A DNA stretch of 38,839 bases from Gallionella sp. UBA4121 (lineage in GTDB: Bacteria; Pseudomonadota; Gammaproteobacteria; Burkholderiales; Gallionellaceae). Within the stretch, counting starts at the first letter, position 1. Each line of letters opens with the position of its first letter. A program made the position numbers and the translations under genes. Positions 17,954 through 26,346 of this stretch are shown piece after piece. The DNA lies in assembly GCA_002381565.1 (NCBI GenBank), contig DFWZ01000051.1, positions 1,713 to 40,551 of the forward strand, read 5' to 3'. The notes under the pieces are model-generated. The model was not told the DNA's origin. It was given only the letters and a program-made list of their open reading frames with translations, and made no database searches.

Positions 17954-18802
17954 TTAGTCGTCCCCTCCCAGCATACTCACCACATCGCTGCACAACTCGG
18001 AAAATTCCTGCTCGTCAAATTGCAAATGTTTCAATACATGCGGCTGCCAGATTGCCCATCCGTCATTGCGCAAGCCCAGGTGTAAATCTGCAATATATTC
18101 TGCTGCATGAATGATCCCTATCCAGTTGCAAATTTCAATATCAGCCGGGTCGGTTATCTTGGAAAAGAACGTAAGGTCGTGGTGATACAGAATCGCACGA
18201 CACATCGGCTGCGGCAACAGCCAGCTGCGTGCCAGCAGATTGCCCACCGCTGCATGCGTAGTTGAATAGCAGGCGCTCTCGATTTCGCAAATAGTGCCCT
18301 TGATACGCGTCATCTCGTTTACATTTTTTTTGTAATCGGGGAATTTCTGCATCATCACCGGGATGCCGCAATCATGGAACAATCCCACAGTATAAGCATC
18401 ATCGCGCGACATGCCGGGAATTTTACCTGCGATACGTGCAGCCGCCACAGCGGTTATGCCGGAATAATCCCAGAACGCGTCCATGCCCGCCAAATTGGGC
18501 ACCACGTTGGCGCGCAAGGCGACATTGCTAAGCAGATTGATCGTATTCCTGAGCCCCAGCACGGTCACGGCTTGTTGAACCGAGGACACTCTGCTGCGCA
18601 GCCCGAAATGAGGCGAATTGGCGAGCTTTAACATCGGGGCGGACAGGCCGATATCCTGACTGAGCAGGCGTGCTATGCGTCCCATGTCAGCGTCAGATGA
18701 ACGCGCCTCTTTCATCGTGTCCATCAGGACAGTCGGGCAAGGCGGCAGATGAATTCCATTTAGCACCTGTTCAGCAGCGTTTGCATCCAATGTGATTTGC
18801 AT
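17954..18802 (-). CDS. HDOD domain signalling protein
   Basis: Cytosolic protein of 282 residues consisting mainly of one HDOD domain (about 15-215), a relative of HD phosphohydrolases that usually lacks full catalysis and acts in signalling. Visible marks are LPPCPTVL (19-26), LSQDIGLSAPMLKLANSP (47-64), the SVQQAVTVLGL helix, and GLFHDCGIPVMM with H143-D144. No GGDEF, EAL or receiver domain is attached. The partner and signal are unknown. The start ATG lacks a good Shine-Dalgarno. Nothing in the neighbourhood (metal transporter, methyltransferase) explains its role. Confidence 0.85.
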   Translation of the reverse strand: MQITLDANAAEQVLNGIHLPPCPTVLMDTMKEARSSDADMGRIARLLSQDIGLSAPMLKLANSPHFGLRSRVSSVQQAVTVLGLRNTINLLSNVALRANVVPNLAGMDAFWDYSGITAVAAARIAGKIPGMSRDDAYTVGLFHDCGIPVMMQKFPDYKKNVNEMTRIKGTICEIESACYSTTHAAVGNLLARSWLLPQPMCRAILYHHDLTFFSKITDPADIEICNWIGIIHAAEYIADLHLGLRNDGWAIWQPHVLKHLQFDEQEFSELCSDVVSMLGGDD

Positions 18803-18861
18803 AGTTCGGGTCGCACTAAGTTAGGTTGTCAGAATAAAAAAATCAGATAATTAGAACAGAC

Positions 18862-18884
18862 TTCGTACGGAAAAGCCATACGAA
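18862..18884. promoter_or_regulatory. Imperfect 9-bp inverted repeat upstream of the HDOD gene
   Basis: TTCGTACGG (18862-18870) and CCATACGAA (18876-18884) pair with one mismatch around AAAAG. No T run follows on either strand, so it is not an obvious terminator; it lies 60 bases upstream of the HDOD start and could be an operator or an mRNA hairpin. Confidence 0.3.
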
Positions 18885-18994
18885 TTTACTCGAGAAAGTG
18901 GGGGTGTTTCCGTGCCGAGCCGCCTGCTGAGATTGGCTGAATTCTGCGGCCAATTGTAGTTCCAGAATGTTATCTTTTTGTTGCGGGTAAAAAC

Positions 18995-19606
18995 TCAGGC
19001 CAGCTTTGCATGCCACACCAGCATGCGGTTGTTAATCGGCATCTGTATATCGCGAACCAGATTCAGTTCATGGGATGAGGCCAGCTGATTGACTGCTTCG
19101 AAATCGCGAACCCCGCTGTCCGGATTACGTGATTTGAGCCATTCGTCGAAACGGGCATTGCTCTCGGATGTGAAGTTGCCACCGTAATTATAAGGCCCGT
19201 AAAAACATACGCATCCGCCCGGCGCAATGACACGCGCGAGGTGCGCGAACAAGGCTTCGACTTCCGGCCAGGAAATGATATGCACGGTGTTGGCGTTGAA
19301 GATGGCGTCAACGGATGTCACAGGCCAGCTTGCATCGTTCACGTCGATTGCCAGCGGCGGCAGCACGTTAGGCAGATTCGCCTCGTCCAGCCAGGCTTGA
19401 ATGCCGGCATGATTTTGCACTAATTCACTGGTTTGCCAGGTCAAATGCGGCAGCTCCCGGCCAAAATGAACTGCATGCTGACCTGTGCCGCTGGCAATTT
19501 CCAGCACCCGCTTTCGTTCGGTGAAAACCTCTTTCAGTACGTCCAGTATGGGATACTTGTTGATTTCACAGGATTCGGCAAAGGGTTTTATTGTGGTTTT
19601 GTTCAT
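18995..19606 (-). CDS. DUF938 / UPF0585 family class I methyltransferase
   Basis: Predicted SAM-dependent methyltransferase of 203 residues. The N-terminal motif PFAESCEINKYPILDVL and the SAM loop VLEIASGTGQHAVHFG (34-49) are characteristic of the DUF938 family, whose animal member is METTL26. Further blocks are AIDV (the acidic end of a strand), IFNANTVHIISWPEVEALF and FYGPYNYGGNFTSESN. The substrate of the family is not known to me. It is a single gene oriented away from panD, separated from the HDOD gene by 192 bases. The Shine-Dalgarno is weak. Complete. Confidence 0.87.
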   Translation of the reverse strand: MNKTTIKPFAESCEINKYPILDVLKEVFTERKRVLEIASGTGQHAVHFGRELPHLTWQTSELVQNHAGIQAWLDEANLPNVLPPLAIDVNDASWPVTSVDAIFNANTVHIISWPEVEALFAHLARVIAPGGCVCFYGPYNYGGNFTSESNARFDEWLKSRNPDSGVRDFEAVNQLASSHELNLVRDIQMPINNRMLVWHAKLA

Positions 19607-19915
19607 TTTGGCTGGTGGAGTGAAGAGTCCGGGGCGTCATTTGGATAATCAGGCGGTCCGGCGAGCGCCGCCTCTCATGTTAATAATATATCGAAATGCC
19701 GGTCAATTTTAACTCTTTGTGGATTTTTGTCGTCCGGCGATGAGGTTGCGCGATCCGTGTCATTGCCTGTTCCTGGCGCATTTGCCGGCGCAGCGCAAAC
19801 TCCGGCGCAGCAGGCGGGTGTCCGGTTGGCAGCACTGCATCGTCAGATTTTTCCGGATTAAATCGTGTGCGCGCATAACATCGGATATAATCTCGCCCCC
19901 ATTTGAGAGGTCGCT
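19607..19915. other. Divergent intergenic region between DUF938 gene and panD
   Basis: This 309-bp gap holds the panD -10 box and leader, a GGCGG...CCGCC inverted repeat near 19651-19671, and a 10-bp direct repeat CCGGCGCAGC at 19785-19794 and 19802-19811. No gene is recognisable; short frames here look like chance. Confidence 0.5.
19886..19891 (+). promoter_or_regulatory. Candidate -10 box of panD
   Basis: An exact TATAAT lies 24 bases before the panD start, giving a leader of about 18 nucleotides that includes the GAGAGG ribosome site (19905-19910). The -35 region (about 19862-19868) is a poor match. Confidence 0.55.
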
Positions 19916-20296
19916 ATGCAAAGAGTCATGCTGAAAGCCAAGTTGCACCGGGTGCATGTCACGCACTCTGAGTTGCATTACGAAGGCTCGTGCGCGATAG
20001 ATGATGATTTGCTGGAGGCGGCTGATATCAGGGAATATCAGCAGATCGATATTTACAATGTCAGTAACGGCGAGCGGTTCACGACCTATGCGATACGTGC
20101 ACAACGGGCATCGGGCATCATTTCAGTGAACGGTGCGGCGGCGCATAAAGCGAGTCCGGGTGATATCCTGATCATAGCCGCCTATGCGATGTATTCCGAA
20201 CTGGAGTTGCAGAGTTTTCATCCGCAGCTCGTCTATGTCGATGAGCGCAATTGTATCGTCGACAAGCGGGATAAAATTCCGGTGCAGGCGGCCTAG
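19916..20296 (+). CDS. panD: Aspartate 1-decarboxylase precursor
   Basis: Makes beta-alanine from aspartate for pantothenate. The 126-residue proenzyme begins MQRVMLKAKLHRVHVT and has the self-cleavage site EGSCAID, with cleavage expected between G24 and S25 to create the pyruvoyl cofactor. The catalytic-pocket segments YNVSNGERFTTY and ISVNGAAAHKASPGD are present. GAGAGG lies five bases before the ATG. It is apart from panBC, separated by three minus-strand genes, and precedes tpiA by 86 bases. Bacteria of this type may also need PanM/PanZ for maturation only in enteric relatives; none is seen. Confidence 0.96.
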   Translation: MQRVMLKAKLHRVHVTHSELHYEGSCAIDDDLLEAADIREYQQIDIYNVSNGERFTTYAIRAQRASGIISVNGAAAHKASPGDILIIAAYAMYSELELQSFHPQLVYVDERNCIVDKRDKIPVQAA

Positions 20297-20382
20297 TGGA
20301 GGCTGGATGGCTCATTTTGATTGACCGGAGGTGCGTTCGCAGGTAGCATTACGGAACTTTAAAAGCTCGTGGATTGATTACA

Positions 20383-21138
20383 ATGCGTCGCAAACTGGTC
20401 GTCGGAAATTGGAAAATGTATGGGCGCCTGGCAGGTAATCAGGCGTTGCTTCAGGGAATTCTTGACGGTGTTCGCCAGTTGCACAACGCTGATTATGCAG
20501 TCTGTGTTCCCTATCCTTATCTGGCTCAGGCGCAATCCGTGTTGCAAGGCAGTAATGTGGCCTGGGGGGCTCAGAATCTGAATCCTCAGGAGGAGGGCGC
20601 TTTTACCGGTGCGGTAGCGCCCGGCATGCTGGTTGACTTCGGTTGTCGTTACGTGATCATCGGGCATTCGGAGCGCCGTGGTTTGTTTCATGAAAGCAAC
20701 GAGATGGCCGCAGCCAAATTTGAGGCAGCGCAAAGGGCGGGTCTTACGCCGATATTCTGTGTGGGTGAGACGCTCATCGAGCGCGAGTCGGGCGTGACCG
20801 AGCAGGTTGTGGCGACGCAGCTTGACGCGGTGCTGACTCGATTTGGTGCGGCCGCGTTGTCTCAGGCTGTGATCGCTTATGAGCCGGTCTGGGCGATCGG
20901 CACGGGAAAGACGGCGAGTCCTGAGCAGGCGCAGGCGGTTCACGCTTTTATTCGTGGGCGCGTAGCCATGCAGGATGCTCAGGTGGCGCAGGGATTGTGT
21001 ATACTTTACGGCGGCAGTGTGAAGGCTGCGAATGCGGCGGAACTGTTCGGAATGCCTGATATCGACGGCGGTCTGATCGGCGGCGCTTCGTTGGTGGCTG
21101 ACGATTTTGTGGCGATTTGCCGCGCAGCTCAAAAATAA
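20383..21138 (+). CDS. tpiA: Triosephosphate isomerase
   Basis: Interconverts dihydroxyacetone phosphate and glyceraldehyde 3-phosphate. The 251-residue barrel has the catalytic residues in place: N9 and K11 in GNWKM, H95 in IIGHSERR and E167 in AYEPVWAIGTGK, with the phosphate-binding GGSVKAAN and GGLIGGASL loops. I use ATG 20383; an in-frame TTG nine bases earlier is less likely because the protein core begins at RRKLVVGNW. The tpiA-secG-tRNA-Leu-nuoA order is typical of proteobacteria. Confidence 0.97.
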   Translation: MRRKLVVGNWKMYGRLAGNQALLQGILDGVRQLHNADYAVCVPYPYLAQAQSVLQGSNVAWGAQNLNPQEEGAFTGAVAPGMLVDFGCRYVIIGHSERRGLFHESNEMAAAKFEAAQRAGLTPIFCVGETLIERESGVTEQVVATQLDAVLTRFGAAALSQAVIAYEPVWAIGTGKTASPEQAQAVHAFIRGRVAMQDAQVAQGLCILYGGSVKAANAAELFGMPDIDGGLIGGASLVADDFVAICRAAQK

Positions 21139-21155
21139 TTAGTTTGGAGTAGTCT

Positions 21156-21494
21156 GTGGAAACAATAGTTTGGGTAGTTCATCTTTTGACGGCAGTGGTT
21201 TTGTGTGGTCTGGTTCTGGTGCAGCACGGCAAGGGAGCTGATATGGGTGCTGCGTTTGGCACCGGATCGGCAGGCAGCCTGTTTGGTTCCGGTGGTTCTG
21301 CGAATTTTCTGAGCCGCAGCACGGCTGTCGCTGCGGCGGTGTTCTTTGTGACCAGTCTGTCGCTGACCTATCTTTATTCTCATCCTGCCGAGCAGCATGG
21401 TGTGATGGACAGGGTGAATGCCGTCGACATTAAAGCGCCCGTAGCAACTCCGGCTCCTGTGGATAATTCAAAATTCAAGGAAATTCCGAAATAA
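21156..21494 (+). CDS. secG: Preprotein translocase subunit SecG
   Basis: Small membrane subunit of the SecYEG protein-export channel, 112 residues. Two hydrophobic helices (about 3-22 and 55-75) flank the conserved cytoplasmic loop LVLVQHGKGADMGAAFG and the Gly/Ser-rich GSGGSANFLSRST. A charged C-terminal tail rich in Pro and Lys follows. It starts at GTG 21156 with GGAG six bases upstream, 17 bases behind tpiA, suggesting co-transcription. Confidence 0.95.
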   Translation: METIVWVVHLLTAVVLCGLVLVQHGKGADMGAAFGTGSAGSLFGSGGSANFLSRSTAVAAAVFFVTSLSLTYLYSHPAEQHGVMDRVNAVDIKAPVATPAPVDNSKFKEIPK

Positions 21495-21564
21495 TCAGCG
21501 GTAAATAACAATAATATATAATAACAAGAACGATAAGAATAATAATAAAAACGATAAAAATCAT

Positions 21565-21651
<87 letters not shown>

Positions 21652-21680
21652 GTTTTAAAAGTGGCAAACTACAAAAAAGT

Positions 21681-21698
21681 CGATACCTGAGCGTATCG
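21681..21698 (+). promoter_or_regulatory. Hairpin between tRNA-Leu and nuoA
   Basis: CGATAC (21681-21686) and GTATCG (21693-21698) form a perfect 6-bp stem with a six-base loop, extendable by a G-T and a G-C pair. No T run follows directly, so it may be a processing hairpin or weak terminator of the tRNA transcript in the nuo leader. Confidence 0.4.
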
Positions 21699-21777
21699 GC
21701 GACCTTTAAATCAAAACAATTCTGATTTGGCTCCCTGGAGTTGGTTCACGAATTCTGTACAGAGGGGGGGAAGCTCA

Positions 21778-22134
21778 ATGTTGGAAAACTATTTTCCGGT
21801 ACTGTTGTTCATCTGTGTCGGCTTGGCTTTTGGTATTGCACCGGTCCTGCTGGGAAGGTTGGCGGCGCCGAATCGTCCTGACAGTAAAAAACTGTCTCCC
21901 TATGAGTGTGGCTTTGAGGCCTTTGAAGATGCGCGCATGAAGTTTGATGTGCGTTACTATCTCGTCGCCATTCTGTTCATCCTGTTCGATCTGGAAATTG
22001 CATTTCTCTTTCCATGGGCCATCGTGCTCAGGGAAATCGGCATGTTCGGTTACGTTTCCATGATGATCTTTCTGGCTATCCTGGTGATAGGCTTTGTCTA
22101 CGAGTGGATGAAAGGAGCCTTGGAATGGGAATAG
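21778..22134 (+). CDS. nuoA: NADH-quinone oxidoreductase subunit A
   Basis: Membrane subunit of complex I, 118 residues with three hydrophobic helices (about 7-27, 60-82 and 88-110). The loop between helices one and two carries the conserved SPYECGFEAFEDARMKFDVRYY segment at the quinone-site interface. ATG 21778 follows a G-rich ribosome site; an in-frame TTG at 21727 would add 17 unsupported residues. It opens the 14-gene nuo operon and overlaps nuoB by 10 bases. Confidence 0.96.
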   Translation: MLENYFPVLLFICVGLAFGIAPVLLGRLAAPNRPDSKKLSPYECGFEAFEDARMKFDVRYYLVAILFILFDLEIAFLFPWAIVLREIGMFGYVSMMIFLAILVIGFVYEWMKGALEWE

Positions 22135-22601
22135 AAGGCATATTGGAGAAGGGCGTTGTCACGACCACGCTCGACACCATCATCAATTACACGCGTACCG
22201 GTTCGCTCTGGCCGATGACCTTTGGTCTGGCCTGTTGTGCCGTGGAAATGATGGAGGCGGGTGCGGCCCGTTATGATCTGGACCGTTTCGGTATCGTGTT
22301 TCGCCCAAGTCCCCGTCAGTCCGATGTGATGATCGTGGCCGGCACGCTGTGCAACAAGATGGCGCCCGCCTTGCGCAAGGTGTACGACCAGATGTCGGAA
22401 CCGCGCTGGGTGGTTTCGATGGGATCATGTGCAAATGGTGGCGGCTACTATCATTACTCCTACTCGGTTGTGCGCGGATGCGACCGCATCGTTCCTGTCG
22501 ACATCTACGTGCCAGGTTGCCCGCCGACGGCTGAAGCCTTGCTCTTCGGCCTGATTCAATTGCAGAACAAGATCAAGCGCACCAATACAATCGCGCGCTA
22601 G
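22125..22601 (+). CDS. nuoB: NADH-quinone oxidoreductase subunit B
   Basis: Peripheral-arm subunit holding cluster N2, the last [4Fe-4S] before quinone. The 158 residues keep the ligands: adjacent C37-C38 in GLACCAVEM, C102 in MGSCANGGGYY and C132 in VPGCPP. ATG 22125 has AAAGGAG seven bases upstream, inside nuoA, and gives a normal-length protein. It is read in a different frame from nuoA with a 10-base overlap. Confidence 0.97.
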   Translation: MGIEGILEKGVVTTTLDTIINYTRTGSLWPMTFGLACCAVEMMEAGAARYDLDRFGIVFRPSPRQSDVMIVAGTLCNKMAPALRKVYDQMSEPRWVVSMGSCANGGGYYHYSYSVVRGCDRIVPVDIYVPGCPPTAEALLFGLIQLQNKIKRTNTIAR

Positions 22602-22610
22602 GGCAGGTTT

Positions 22611-23207
22611 ATGACGACTGATAAAAAATCATTGCGTGAGGCGCTGGCGGATTTGCTGGCTGACCAGCTGGTCTCCGTAGAGGAAGCGCTGGGCGAGACG
22701 ACCGTCGTGGTCAGTGCGACAAACATGTTGCCGGTATTTACCCGGCTGCGCGATGCGGATAGCTTGCGTTTCGTGCAGATGATAGACCTGTGCGGGATGG
22801 ATTATTCCGAATATGGCGATGGCGAGTGGGCGGGCAGGCGCTTTGCGGCGGTCTACCATTTGTTGTCCCATGTGCATAACCGGCGTCTGCGCGTGCGTGT
22901 GTTTGCCGAAGAAGATGATTTTCCGGTGCTCGATTCTGTGATCAGCGTGTGGCCGGCTGCGAACTGGTTTGAGCGGGAGGCGTTCGATCTGTTCGGCATT
23001 ATTTTCACCGGCCACCCGGATCTGCGCCGCATCCTGACGGATTACGGTTTTGTCGGCAATCCGTTCCGCAAGGATTTTCCTCTCTCAGGTCATGTTGAAA
23101 TGCGCTACGACCCCAAGCAGCAGCGTGTGGTTTATCAGCCGGTGACGGTTGAACCACGGGTCGTTACGCCGCGCATCATGCGAGAAGAAACCTTTGGTCG
23201 CAATTGA
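22611..23207 (+). CDS. nuoC: NADH-quinone oxidoreductase subunit C
   Basis: Peripheral-arm subunit of 198 residues, separate from nuoD as in betaproteobacteria (fused in E. coli). Recognised by WPAANWFEREAFDLFGI, the HPDLRRILTDYGFVGNPFRKDFP block and a C-terminal VEPRVVTPRI tail. GGCAGG precedes the ATG by four bases. Its TGA overlaps the GAGG ribosome site of the small upstream ORF that copies the nuoD start. Confidence 0.96.
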   Translation: MTTDKKSLREALADLLADQLVSVEEALGETTVVVSATNMLPVFTRLRDADSLRFVQMIDLCGMDYSEYGDGEWAGRRFAAVYHLLSHVHNRRLRVRVFAEEDDFPVLDSVISVWPAANWFEREAFDLFGIIFTGHPDLRRILTDYGFVGNPFRKDFPLSGHVEMRYDPKQQRVVYQPVTVEPRVVTPRIMREETFGRN

Positions 23208-23217
23208 GGATGCACTT

Positions 23218-23328
23218 ATGCCTGAAATAAAAAACGACAAGATGAATTTTAGCTCCGGCCGCCCTGCGGGCCTTTGTTTGTGTCAGATGTCCTGCGCAGA
23301 AATTCATCGTGTGTTGGGGGTGAGATAA
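23218..23328 (+). pseudogene. 36-codon ORF duplicating the start of nuoD (partial duplication or upstream ORF)
   Basis: ATG 23218 opens a frame of 36 codons ending at TAA 23326-23328, two bases before the nuoD ATG. Its first residues MPEIKNDKMNF copy the nuoD N terminus MPEIKNYTMNF; over the first 33 bases the two differ at six positions, four of them silent third-codon changes. After residue 11 it becomes unrelated (GRPAGLCLCQMSCAEIHRVLG). GAGG stands eight bases before its ATG. This spacing right behind nuoC looks like the original nuoD start site. It may be a dead fragment of nuoD or a translated upstream ORF coupled to nuoD; the sequence alone does not decide. Confidence 0.7.
23241..23308. 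repeat. 9-bp inverted repeat inside the nuoC-nuoD insertion
   Basis: GATGAATTT (23241-23249) is perfectly inverted as AAATTCATC (23300-23308), and GATGAATTTT recurs directly at 23354-23363 inside true nuoD. A GCCC-tgc-GGGC stem (about 23261-23271) with a following T-rich stretch lies between the arms. The arrangement suggests rearrangement by template switching at this short repeat. Confidence 0.55.
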
Positions 23329-23330
23329 TC

Positions 23331-24584
23331 ATGCCGGAAATCAAGAATTACACGATGAATTTTGGACCGCAGCACCCGGCTGCGCACGGTGTGCTGCGCC
23401 TGGTGCTGGAGCTCGACGGTGAAGTGGTCGTTCGTGCAGACCCGCATATCGGCTTGCTCCATCGCGCGACGGAAAAACTCGCCGAACACAAAACCTATCT
23501 GCAGTCTCTGCCCTATATGGACAGGCTCGATTATGTGTCCACGCTGAGCAATGAGCATGCCTATGTGATGGCGATCGAAAAGCTGGCCGGGATTGATGTG
23601 CCGCTGCGTGCGCAATACATACGCGTCATGTTTGACGAAATTACACGGATTCTGAATCATTTGATGTGGCTGGGTGCGCACGGTCTGGACATCGGTGCGA
23701 TGACGGTATTCCTGTACTGCTTCCGCGAGCGTGAAGATCTGATGGATGTCTACGAGGCGGTATCCGGCGCGCGCATGCATGCCGCTTATTATCGCCCGGG
23801 TGGGGTATACCGGGACTTGCCTGACACCATGCCGCAGTACGAGGCTTCAAAAATCCATAACGCGGCGGCTGTCAAAAAAATGAACGTGAACCGCCAGGGT
23901 TCATTGCTCGATTTTCTGGAAGATTTCACCAGCCGGTTTCCGACCCATGTGGACGAGTACGAAACACTGCTGACCGACAATCGCATCTGGAAGCAGCGCA
24001 CGGTGGGTATCGGTGTCGTTACGGCTGAACGTGCGCTGGCGCTCGGTATGACTGGTCCGATGCTGCGCGGCTCCGGCGTCGAATGGGATCTGCGCAAGAA
24101 GCAACCCTATGCCGCGTACGACAAGCTTGACTTTGATATACCTGTTGGCGTGAACGGCGACACCTATGACCGCTATCTGGTGCGTGTCGAAGAAATGAGG
24201 CAGTCCAACCGTATCATCAAACAGTGCATAGACTGGCTGCGCGCCAATCCAGGGCCGGTGATGACAGGCAATCACAAGTTTGCGCCGCCTGGTCGCGAGT
24301 CGATGAAGCAGAACATGGAAGAGCTGATTCATCACTTCAAGCTGTTTACCGAAGGAATGCATGTGCCGGCAGGTGAGGCGTATGCAGCGGTTGAGCATCC
24401 CAAGGGCGAATTCGGTATCTATATCGTATCGGATGGCGCCAACAAGCCATACCGTCTGAAGATCCGTGCGCCGGGATTCCCGCATCTGGCAGCGCTGGAT
24501 GAGATGGTGCGCGGCCATATGATCGCCGACGTCGTGACCATCATCGGCACGCAGGACATTGTTTTTGGAGAGATAGACCGATAA
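23331..24584 (+). CDS. nuoD: NADH-quinone oxidoreductase subunit D
   Basis: 49-kDa-type subunit that forms the quinone pocket, 417 residues, normal for a separate NuoD. Family blocks are MNFGPQHPAAHGVLRL near the start (the HPAAHG loop), DPHIGLLHRATEKL, YLQSLPYMDRLDYVS, and the C-terminal DIVFGEIDR. ATG 23331 has a GGGGGTGAG ribosome site. A frame extending upstream to 23274 exists but enters the duplicated segment and is not family sequence. It overlaps nuoE by one base (TAATG). Confidence 0.97.
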   Translation: MPEIKNYTMNFGPQHPAAHGVLRLVLELDGEVVVRADPHIGLLHRATEKLAEHKTYLQSLPYMDRLDYVSTLSNEHAYVMAIEKLAGIDVPLRAQYIRVMFDEITRILNHLMWLGAHGLDIGAMTVFLYCFREREDLMDVYEAVSGARMHAAYYRPGGVYRDLPDTMPQYEASKIHNAAAVKKMNVNRQGSLLDFLEDFTSRFPTHVDEYETLLTDNRIWKQRTVGIGVVTAERALALGMTGPMLRGSGVEWDLRKKQPYAAYDKLDFDIPVGVNGDTYDRYLVRVEEMRQSNRIIKQCIDWLRANPGPVMTGNHKFAPPGRESMKQNMEELIHHFKLFTEGMHVPAGEAYAAVEHPKGEFGIYIVSDGANKPYRLKIRAPGFPHLAALDEMVRGHMIADVVTIIGTQDIVFGEIDR

Positions 24585-25063
24585 TGTTATCCGCACATAT
24601 TCAAGATCAAACCAACCGTGAGCTGAAAAAATATCCGGTTGACCAGAAGCAGTCTGCGGTGATGGCCGCGCTGCGTTTCGTGCAGGATGAGAAAGGCTGG
24701 ATTTCGACTGACGATATGAGCGACATTGCCGAATTTCTCGGCATGCCGCAAATAGCCGTGCTTGAGGTTGCGACCTTCTATCACATGTACAACTTAAAGC
24801 CGATGGGAAAGACCACCATTACCGTGTGCACCAATCTCTCCTGCACCTTGTGCGGTGCGGAAGATACGGTGGCCTATCTGCGCTCAAAACTGGGCATCGG
24901 TCTGGGTGAAGTCACGGCAGACGGTAAGTTCGGTTTGCGTGAGGGCGAGTGCATGGGCGCGTGCATGGATGCGCCGTTGTTTACCCTTAACAACAAGAAA
25001 CTGTGCGGCCGTTTGACTCACGAAAAAATTGATCAAATTTTGGCAGAACTGGATAAATCATGA
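24584..25063 (+). CDS. nuoE: NADH-quinone oxidoreductase subunit E
   Basis: 24-kDa-type flavoprotein-module subunit carrying the [2Fe-2S] cluster N1a. The 159 residues have ligands C82, C87, C123 and C127 in CTNLSC and GECMGAC, and a further Cys at 90. The helical N-terminal part contains VMAALRFVQDEKGWIS and ATFYHMYNLKP. It overlaps nuoD by one base and nuoF by four (ATGA). Confidence 0.97.
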   Translation: MLSAHIQDQTNRELKKYPVDQKQSAVMAALRFVQDEKGWISTDDMSDIAEFLGMPQIAVLEVATFYHMYNLKPMGKTTITVCTNLSCTLCGAEDTVAYLRSKLGIGLGEVTADGKFGLREGECMGACMDAPLFTLNNKKLCGRLTHEKIDQILAELDKS

Positions 25064-26325
25064 GAGGCCCGGTCACTCAAACCACGATGGATTTTGACCA
25101 GCCGTGGACGCTGGAAAATTATCTTAAAGTTGGCGGTTATCAGGCGTTGCGAAAGGTGCTGACCGAGAAAATGTCGCCTGACGTGATTATTGCTGAAGTA
25201 AAACTGTCGGCATTGCGCGGTCGGGGCGGGGCGGGTTTTCCTACGGGTCTCAAGTGGAGTTTTATGCCGCGCAGTTTCGCGGGCGACAAGTACATTGTCT
25301 GTAACTCCGACGAGGGCGAGCCGGGGACCTGCAAGGACTGGGACATCTTGCGCTACAACCCGCATCTTTTGATCGAGGGTATGGCGATCGCGGCTTACAC
25401 CATGAATGTAAAGACCGGCTATAACTACGTTCACGGCGAAGTTTTCGAAGCCTACGAGCGCATGGAAGAAGCTTGCGAGTTGGCGCGCGCGGCCGGCTTC
25501 CTGGGCGACAACATTATGGGCTCGGATTTTTGTTTCGATCTGCATAACCATCTGGGTTACGGCGCTTACATTTGCGGCGAAGAAACTGCATTGCTCGAAT
25601 CCATTGAAGGCAAAAAGGGGCAGCCGCGTTTCAAGCCGCCTTTTCCGGCCAGCTTCGGTCTGTATGGCAAGCCTACCACGATCAACAACACCGAAACCTT
25701 TGCCAGCATTCCTTACATCATCAACAACGGCGGGCAGGCGTTCCTGAATCTGGGCAAGCCCAATAACGGCGGCACCAAACTGTTTTCCGTCACAGGTCAT
25801 GTGAACAATCCCGGCAATTTCGAAGTGCCCATGGGCACCCCGTTTGCCAAGCTGCTGGAAATGGCAGGCGGCGTGCGCAACGGTCATAAACTCAAAGCCG
25901 TGATTCCGGGCGGGTCATCCATGCCGGTGCTGACCGGCGAGGTCATGATGGATCTGACCATGGACTATGACTCGATCCAGAAGGCGGGATCTGGTCTTGG
26001 CAGCGGGGCTGTGATCGTGATGGACGAGACGGTTTGCATGGTGCGTGCGCTGGAGCGCCTGTCGTATTTCTATCACGAGGAATCCTGCGGACAGTGTACG
26101 CCGTGCCGTGAAGGTACCGGGTGGCTGTACCGCATCGTGCACCGTATCGAGCATGGCCTGGGCCGTCCGGAAGATCTGGACTTGTTGCTGAGTGTCGGCG
26201 AAAACATCGCCGGACGCACTATTTGCGCACTGGGCGAAGCTGCCGTATGGCCGGTGCAGGGCATGCTGAAGAATTTCAGAGCGGAATTTGAATATCACAT
26301 CGAACACAAGCATTGCTTGGTGTAA
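25060..26325 (+). CDS. nuoF: NADH-quinone oxidoreductase subunit F
   Basis: NADH-binding subunit with FMN and the [4Fe-4S] cluster N3, 421 residues. The nucleotide and flavin sites are GRGGAGFPTGLKW and CNSDEGEPGTCKD, followed by YGAYICGEETALLESIEGK. Cluster ligands are C343, C346 and C349 in SCGQCTPCREG, and C389 in TICALGE. It starts within the nuoE stop (ATGA overlap), indicating coupled translation. Confidence 0.98.
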   Translation: MRGPVTQTTMDFDQPWTLENYLKVGGYQALRKVLTEKMSPDVIIAEVKLSALRGRGGAGFPTGLKWSFMPRSFAGDKYIVCNSDEGEPGTCKDWDILRYNPHLLIEGMAIAAYTMNVKTGYNYVHGEVFEAYERMEEACELARAAGFLGDNIMGSDFCFDLHNHLGYGAYICGEETALLESIEGKKGQPRFKPPFPASFGLYGKPTTINNTETFASIPYIINNGGQAFLNLGKPNNGGTKLFSVTGHVNNPGNFEVPMGTPFAKLLEMAGGVRNGHKLKAVIPGGSSMPVLTGEVMMDLTMDYDSIQKAGSGLGSGAVIVMDETVCMVRALERLSYFYHEESCGQCTPCREGTGWLYRIVHRIEHGLGRPEDLDLLLSVGENIAGRTICALGEAAVWPVQGMLKNFRAEFEYHIEHKHCLV

Positions 26326-26346
26326 AGCTGACGGATTAGGTGCGCA

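Noticed and set aside
20359..21132. 257-residue minus-strand frame opposite tpiA
   Set aside because: It covers the whole intact tpiA gene, has no family features, and its composition is that of an antisense frame.
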